Assembly: GCF_947254915.1 (NCBI RefSeq)
Contig: NZ_CAMYEZ010000075.1
Coordinates: 1 to 10,798 of the forward strand
DNA from: an uncultured Porphyromonas sp.
GTDB lineage: Bacteria > Bacteroidota > Bacteroidia > Bacteroidales > Porphyromonadaceae
Direction of reading: 5' to 3'
Length of the DNA stretch: 10,798 nucleotides
The position numbers and the translations under genes are program-made. Under the pieces are notes generated by a model. It was given only the letters and a program-made list of their open reading frames with translations, had not been told where the DNA came from and searched no databases. Below, in pieces: positions 7,445 to 10,798 of this stretch (its first letter is position 1; the number at the start of each line of letters is the position of its first letter).

Positions 7445-7516
7445 GGCCCTTTCGTCTATCGGTTAGGACGCCAGGTTTTCATCCTGGAAAGAGGGGTTCG
7501 ACTCCCCTAGGGGCTA
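7445..7516 (+). tRNA. tRNA-Glu (anticodon TTC)
   Basis: A 72-nt cloverleaf with the same acceptor and almost the same D and T arms as the upstream tRNA-Glu. The anticodon arm CCAGG-TTTTCAT-CCTGG gives TTC, reading GAA and GAG. Discriminator A at 7516; CCA not encoded. It lies 77 bp after rpsT and 88 bp before a strong terminator, suggesting it ends the tRNA-rpsT-tRNA transcript. Confidence 0.97.
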
Positions 7517-7603
7517 CTCAGAGCGCCTTGCCAGCCACCTCCCCTTTCCTCCAAGCCGTCTCATCACGCCAAACTGATACCACGCGAGTATATAACACAA
7601 AGA

Positions 7604-7651
7604 AGAGGAGTGTTCTTGGACAAGTCGAGAGCACTCCTCTGCTTCTTTTTT
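7604..7651 (+). terminator. Rho-independent terminator of the tRNA-rpsT-tRNA unit
   Basis: AGAGGAGTGTTCT (7604-7616) and AGAGCACTCCTCT (7628-7640) make a 13-bp stem with one T-G pair and an 11-nt loop, followed by GCTTC and a run of seven T (7645-7651). Strong stem and T-tract oriented for plus-strand transcripts. Confidence 0.92.
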
Positions 7652-7683
7652 ACGCTAGAGCAGGTTGTGTAAGTTGCTTAATG

Positions 7684-7691
7684 TACATTTG
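7684..7691 (+). promoter_or_regulatory. Candidate -7 box of the HU gene
   Basis: TACATTTG matches TAnnTTTG exactly. The best upstream partner is GTTG at 7664-7667, with a short 16-base spacer. Initiation near 7696 gives a leader of about 60 nt. It is placed just after the previous terminator, where a promoter is required. Confidence 0.5.
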
Positions 7692-7757
7692 TCCACTCCT
7701 CTGAGTTGTATCAGACACATCATCGGAAATCATCATAAGACCCATTACTAAGAATAC

Positions 7758-8030
7758 ATGACTAAAGCAGAAATTGTAAAGAGCATCGCCGACACGACAG
7801 GCTTGGATCGACAGGAAGTCCTTCAAGTCGTAGAGGCCTTTATGGATACAGTGAAGAACGCTATGAGCCAGGGAGACAATGTCTACCTCAGAGGCTTCGG
7901 TAGCTTCGTTGTCAAGGAGCGTGCAGAGAAGACTGCTCGCAACATATCCAAGCAGACGACTATCATCGTACCCGCCCGCAAGGTTCCTACGTTTAAGCCC
8001 TCAAAGGCTTTCACAGGTATGATTAAGTAG
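7758..8030 (+). CDS. HU-family DNA-binding protein
   Basis: Small nucleoid protein that bends and wraps DNA as a dimer. 90 aa, the standard HU length. The N-terminal helix pair MTKAEIVKSIADTTGLDRQEV is followed by the conserved GFGSF (46-50) and the beta arm VKERAEKTARNISKQTTIIVP, then KPSKAF at the C-terminal helix. The arm has TARNIS and later VPA where the E. coli type has RNPQTG, a variant commonly seen in Bacteroidetes HU. The start is set by the family N-terminus. It is followed after 97 bp by a tiny basic ribosomal-type gene on the same strand, probably on the same mRNA since no terminator or consensus promoter is visible between them. Confidence 0.97.
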   Translation: MTKAEIVKSIADTTGLDRQEVLQVVEAFMDTVKNAMSQGDNVYLRGFGSFVVKERAEKTARNISKQTTIIVPARKVPTFKPSKAFTGMIK

Positions 8031-8127
8031 TATACCAAGACATGAGCAGAGGTGGCTAGTCCCTAGGACGATCAGCCACAGATCTCACCACCTTGGATCA
8101 GTATAGACCAATTCAAAAGAAACAATT

Positions 8128-8217
8128 ATGCCAAACGGTAAGAAGCACAAGCGTCGCAAGATGGCGACGCACAAGCGTAAGAAGAGACTACGTAAGAATC
8201 GTCATAAGAAGAAGTAG
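8128..8217 (+). CDS. 29-aa basic protein, COX24/AURKAIP1-domain (bS22/mS38-like)
   Basis: The ATG at 8128 opens 29 codons ending in TAGTAG. The product is extremely basic (Lys, Arg and His make up about two thirds), beginning MPNGKKHKRRKMATHKRKKR and ending in a Lys-rich tail. I recognise this as the tiny COX24/AURKAIP1-domain protein widely encoded in Bacteroidetes. Eukaryotic relatives include mitochondrial ribosomal protein mS38, and mycobacteria have the similar 33-aa bS22 at the ribosomal decoding region. A role as a small-subunit ribosomal protein is therefore likely but inferred by similarity. The gene is close to HU and upstream of rng, and is too short for usual gene calling. Lys codons are mostly AAG, like neighbouring highly expressed genes. 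Confidence 0.88.
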   Translation: MPNGKKHKRRKMATHKRKKRLRKNRHKKK

Positions 8218-8220
8218 TAG

Positions 8221-8713
8221 ACGAGAGGTCTAGGAGAGACCGCTGGTGAGAGTCCGTCTAGGCAAGTGAATCACCCTACGGAGTCCCACAGTCTACACGC
8301 TAGAGAGCCATCCGAGATGAGTGGCGATCTAATCTTAACGCACGAAACGTATCAAGCAAGCCGTCATGACCGACCTCTCATAGAGGAGAGGCTGGTTGTG
8401 GTTGGCTTCGTTGCATAGCAACTCATCCTATCATCCTGCAGTAGTCCCTCATACGCTGACTAGACTAGAGCCTGTAGCATCCCATTCTCAGGCACTCGGC
8501 ATCAGCCCGAGGTCACGAGTACTACGGCAGCACTTGTAGACCGCCCCTCTCTGTGTATCTAGAGACAAGAGATACGCATAGAGACCAGCTACTCCAGTAG
8601 AGGTGTAGCGACTAGGTACTTCGATGGCTCACCAGCTCGGATCAGTGCAGCGGCACGGCGTAGCTATGAGACGGAGGAGAGAAGAGGCTCGGTCATACTA
8701 GACCTCTACACGT
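8221..8713 (+). other. Gene-free region with hairpins, candidate structured RNA or rng leader
   Basis: About 530 bases between the mini-gene and rng with no ORF worth calling and many TAG stops, yet of base composition like the coding DNA rather than AT-rich like other spacers here. The ends pair: AGAGGTCTAG (8224-8233) is perfectly complementary to CTAGACCTCT (8698-8707), and ACG (8221-8223) can add to CGT (8711-8713) across a 3-nt bulge. Local hairpins include GGTCT-AGACC (8227-8241, competing with the long stem), CCTCTC-GAGAGG with outer pairs (about 8373-8390), GTTGC-GCAAC (about 8410-8422), CTCGG-CCGAG (about 8497-8513), and TGTGTATCT with AGATACGCA (about 8552-8577). No signature of RNase P RNA, tmRNA, SRP RNA or 6S RNA was recognised. 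It could be a 3' trailer, a standalone RNA, or a long 5' region controlling rng. Confidence 0.4.
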
Positions 8714-8742
8714 TTCCAATCTATTAATGCACAGATTATTTG
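8713..8742 (+). promoter_or_regulatory. Weak candidate rng promoter
   Basis: TTTC (8713-8716), 18 bases, then ATTATTTG (8735-8742) resembles TTTG-N19-TAnnTTTG, with the TA of the -7 box reversed to AT. It ends 7 nt before the GTG start. If used, the mRNA would have almost no leader; if not, rng is read from upstream through the structured region. Confidence 0.3.
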
Positions 8743-8749
8743 AGACACC

Positions 8750-10324
8750 GTGAATAGTGAACTAATCATCGATGTAAAGCCCAAAGAGGTGTCTATGGCA
8801 GTGCTTGAAGACGGCGAGCTCGTAGAGCTACGGACGGAGAATAGAAATATCCGCTACGCTGTCGGAGATATCCTGCTCGGCGAGGTAGACAATGTCGTCA
8901 GAGGCAACAACGCCGCCTTCGTCAACATAGGTCCTATGAAGAACGGCTTCCTACACTACAATGATCTAGGCAAAGTATTTGGAGCGACCACCCACTTATT
9001 AGAAGATATAGCGGAAAAGAAGAAGGTCCCCCCCATCGACAAGGTCAAAGAGGGGGAACCCCTTCCTAAGGATGGTAACATTATCAACTCGGGACTCAAG
9101 AAGGGAGACAAAATCCTCGTCAAGGTGACACGCGAAGCCTTCGGAACCAAAGGGCCTAGTCTCTCTGCAGAGCTTTCTATAGCGGGCAGATTCCTAGTCT
9201 TAGTGCCCTTTAGCGATCAGGTAGCCATCTCTAGCGAGATACGCTCCACGGAGGAGCGCACGAGGCTCAAGACCATCGTGCAGAGCGTCATCAAGAGTGG
9301 CTATGGAGCCATCATTCGGACGCAAGCTGCGGGCAAGAAGACCCAAGAACTCGTCGAGGAGATGATGGATCTGATAGACCGATTTGAGACAAGCATCAAG
9401 AAGCTGGTCCGTGCTAAGGCTCCTGCTCAGATTTATGAAGAGCGAAACCGTGCTATCAACCTTATCCGAGACTCCTACAACAAGAGCTTTACCAAGATCG
9501 TCGTCAACGATCCTGACTACTACAAGGAGCTCAGAGGCTACGTAGCCGACATTGACCCAGGCAGAGAGCAGATTGTCACGCTCTATGAGGACGATAGTAA
9601 GCGTCCTCTCTTTGACACATGTGGTGTGACAAAGCAAAAGAAGACTCTCTTCGGGCGTAAAGTTACCCTGCGCAATGGAGCCAATATTATCATTGAGCAG
9701 ACCGAGGCTATGCACGTCATTGATGTCAATAGTAGCAAGAAGGCTCGCAGGACTTCTGGGCAGGAGGAGACAGCCTTTGATGTCAATATGGCTGTCGCAG
9801 ACCTCATCGCCCGTCAGATCCGACTGAGAGACCTCGGAGGTATCATCGTAATTGACTTCATCGATATGAATGAAGCAGCTCACAACAAGGAGCTATACGA
9901 GCATATGGTGAAGCTTATGGCAAACGACCGAGCCACCCACAAGATACTACCGCTGAGCAAGTTCGGTCTCATGCAGATCACACGACAGCGTGTCCGTCAG
10001 GCGACCATCATACGCACCGAGGAGACCTGTCCTACTTGTCAAGGCACGGGCAAGATCAAGACCTCCATCACCTTTACCGATGACCTGGAGGAGATGATAG
10101 CCCAGTTGACCACAAGTGACAAGCCGATCCGCAACTTCGCTATGCACCTACATCCCTATGTAGTGGCCTATATCAAGAAGGCTCCCCTACTGGGATCCTC
10201 TCTCTTTACTAAGTGGAAGAAGAAATACTCCAAAAACATCAAGCTGATCGAAGATCAAGATGTAGCACTCCTAGATTGCAAGATCTACGACAAGGATCGT
10301 AATCTGATCACTCTAGAGAAGTAA
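8750..10324 (+). CDS. rng: Ribonuclease G/E family endoribonuclease
   Basis: Single-strand-specific endoribonuclease of the RNase E/G family, acting in rRNA maturation and mRNA decay. 524 aa, RNase G size with no long C-terminal scaffold. The GTG at 8750 is chosen because Bacteroidetes homologues start MxSELxxDVxPKEV. The S1-like RNA-binding domain spans about residues 36-150 and contains a long Lys/Pro/Glu-rich insertion (about 75-118). The catalytic core has HVIDVNS (Asp325) and GGIIVIDFIDM (Asp369), the two Mg-binding aspartates, with RQIRLRDLGG between them. The zinc-link motif CPTCQGTG is at 427-434 (Cys427, Cys430), for dimer formation. The C-terminal part ends near LDCKIYDKDRNLITLEK. 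All key residues are present. A strong terminator lies 49 bp downstream, so it ends its transcript. RNase E mRNAs in other bacteria are autoregulated through structured leaders; the region upstream invites that idea. Confidence 0.97.
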   Translation: MNSELIIDVKPKEVSMAVLEDGELVELRTENRNIRYAVGDILLGEVDNVVRGNNAAFVNIGPMKNGFLHYNDLGKVFGATTHLLEDIAEKKKVPPIDKVKEGEPLPKDGNIINSGLKKGDKILVKVTREAFGTKGPSLSAELSIAGRFLVLVPFSDQVAISSEIRSTEERTRLKTIVQSVIKSGYGAIIRTQAAGKKTQELVEEMMDLIDRFETSIKKLVRAKAPAQIYEERNRAINLIRDSYNKSFTKIVVNDPDYYKELRGYVADIDPGREQIVTLYEDDSKRPLFDTCGVTKQKKTLFGRKVTLRNGANIIIEQTEAMHVIDVNSSKKARRTSGQEETAFDVNMAVADLIARQIRLRDLGGIIVIDFIDMNEAAHNKELYEHMVKLMANDRATHKILPLSKFGLMQITRQRVRQATIIRTEETCPTCQGTGKIKTSITFTDDLEEMIAQLTTSDKPIRNFAMHLHPYVVAYIKKAPLLGSSLFTKWKKKYSKNIKLIEDQDVALLDCKIYDKDRNLITLEK

Positions 10325-10373
10325 CCAGCGAGCCGCACACCCTTCCCATGTGCTAGCTCTGATATAAATACGC

Positions 10374-10419
10374 AAAGAGTCCCTACGAGAGCACCTCTGC
10401 TCCCCGTAGGGACTCTTTT
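10374..10419 (+). terminator. Terminator after rng
   Basis: AAAGAGTCCCTACG (10374-10387) and CGTAGGGACTCTTT (10405-10418) make a perfect 14-bp stem; the loop can form a further small stem (GAGC with GCTC). The right arm runs into TTTT. The A-rich left side means it could also work on the minus strand. Confidence 0.9.
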
Positions 10420-10660
10420 GTTATGTCTACCCGCCCTTGCCACAGGGCTGCGTATATTCAATTAAGAAATGCAACTCATACCTACAAAAAAGGATCGCAC
10501 CCTAAGCACAATCCAACATATTATTCAGAGAAGCAGAGACAGGGCTGACGAATTATCTCTTGGCACTACACTAACTACGATTGACAACAACTCTGGGGGA
10601 TGTGGCTTGAGCCTAGCTTCATAACGATATCGACACTCATACATCTCTATCTCCTGAGGA
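10420..10660. other. Non-coding spacer between rng terminator and repeat copy B
   Basis: About 240 bases with no convincing gene, promoter or RNA. A 51-codon open frame (10469-10624) has no family resemblance and no promoter match. Together with the terminator and repeat copy B this makes the last 474 bases of the window gene-free. Confidence 0.6.
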
Positions 10661-10671
10661 AATCTAGAATC

Positions 10672-10788
10672 TCCAGGGAGCAAACGAAAACTCTCCACGG
10701 AGGGACGAAATAAAACTTCGGAAGAATGAAATCAAAGTTCCGAAGAATGAAATCAAAGTTCCGAAGAATTTTTCGTTTCCTCGCGGAA
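10672..10788 (-). repeat. Modular dispersed repeat, copy B (117-bp core, inverted)
   Basis: On the minus strand this aligns base for base with copy A. Its inverted ends are TCCAGGGAGCAAACGAAA (10672-10689) and the inverse of TTCCGCGAGGAAACGAAA (10771-10788), matching at 14 of 18 positions. The small palindrome CTCCACGGAG (10693-10702) and three 21-bp units lie in the same order as in copy A. Similarity continues leftward to about 10653 (CCTGAGGAAATC, the counterpart of the copy A outer end). The other outer end is beyond the window. Confidence 0.85.
10707..10769 (-). repeat. Three tandem 21-bp units in copy B
   Basis: Units at 10769-10749, 10748-10728 and 10727-10707 on the minus strand. The first two are identical. 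Compared with the common unit of copy A they differ only at positions 8, 12 and 16, where C, G, C become G, C, G. The third has C, G, T. All other 18 positions are invariant in the six units of the window. Confidence 0.9.
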
Positions 10789-10798
10789 TAATCTAGAA

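Larger units (their letters stand above)
10661..10798. repeat. 9-bp direct repeats flanking repeat copy B
   Basis: AATCTAGAA occurs at 10661-10669 and again at 10790-10798, just outside the 117-bp core, 2 bases and 1 base away. Direct repeats in this position could be a target-site duplication. The word contains the palindrome TCTAGA, so they can equally be inverted outer parts of the element. The right copy is the very end of the window. Confidence 0.6.

Noticed and set aside
8317..8418. 33-codon plus-strand open frame in the gap before rng
   Set aside because: No homology recognised, no start context, and it lies inside the hairpin-rich region.
8221..8713. RNase P RNA or tmRNA identity for the gene-free region
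   Set aside because: A GAGAGTCCG stretch faintly recalls RNase P, but the conserved RNase P blocks and the tRNA-like ends of tmRNA are not found.
9200..9883. 227-codon minus-strand open frame inside rng
   Set aside because: Shadow of the rng reading frame; rng has all catalytic motifs and the antisense product resembles no known family.
10469..10624. 51-codon plus-strand open frame after rng
   Set aside because: No recognisable motif, no promoter match and no family likeness; open frames this short are expected by chance.

Overview
The window looks like a chromosomal segment from Bacteroidales, most likely a Porphyromonas-type organism. The grounds are a FeoA-FeoB fusion followed by a small Cys-rich Feo protein, an HU of the TARNIS-arm type, an RNase G that begins with the MxSELxxDV signature, a 29-residue COX24/AURKAIP1-like basic protein, and several promoters of the Bacteroidetes form TTTG-N19-TAnnTTTG with no Shine-Dalgarno sequences. 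Species is not determined.

Layout: positions 1-5455 are all minus strand. In transcription order they hold feoAB (ferrous iron transporter), a 60-aa FeoB-associated Cys-rich membrane protein, a 14-helix-type MFS transporter, and a HipO-like M20 amidohydrolase cut off by the left edge. The 416-base gap 5465-5880 carries a 16-bp palindrome upstream of feoAB, an imperfect inverted repeat, a modular dispersed repeat element (copy A) and a textbook nadK promoter. From 5881 rightward everything is plus strand: nadK (NAD kinase), tRNA-Glu(CTC), rpsT (S20), tRNA-Glu(TTC), a strong terminator, HU, the COX24-like mini-gene, a roughly 530-base gene-free stretch whose two ends can pair in a 10-bp stem, rng (RNase G/E), a terminator, and a second copy (B) of the repeat in opposite orientation at the right edge.

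The left half is iron uptake plus export and hydrolase functions. The right half is mostly information processing (translation, nucleoid, RNA turnover) with nadK for NADP supply. The feo genes form a clear unit (15-bp gap), and tRNA-rpsT-tRNA is probably one transcript from 6885-6915 to the terminator at 7604-7651.

The most unusual items are: (1) the pair of same-length 117-bp repeat cores in opposite orientation, each with three 21-bp units. All differences among the six units fall at only three positions spaced four bases apart. (2) The gene-free region before rng, a candidate structured RNA. (3) Promoters placed so close to the nadK and feoAB start codons that leaderless mRNAs are plausible.
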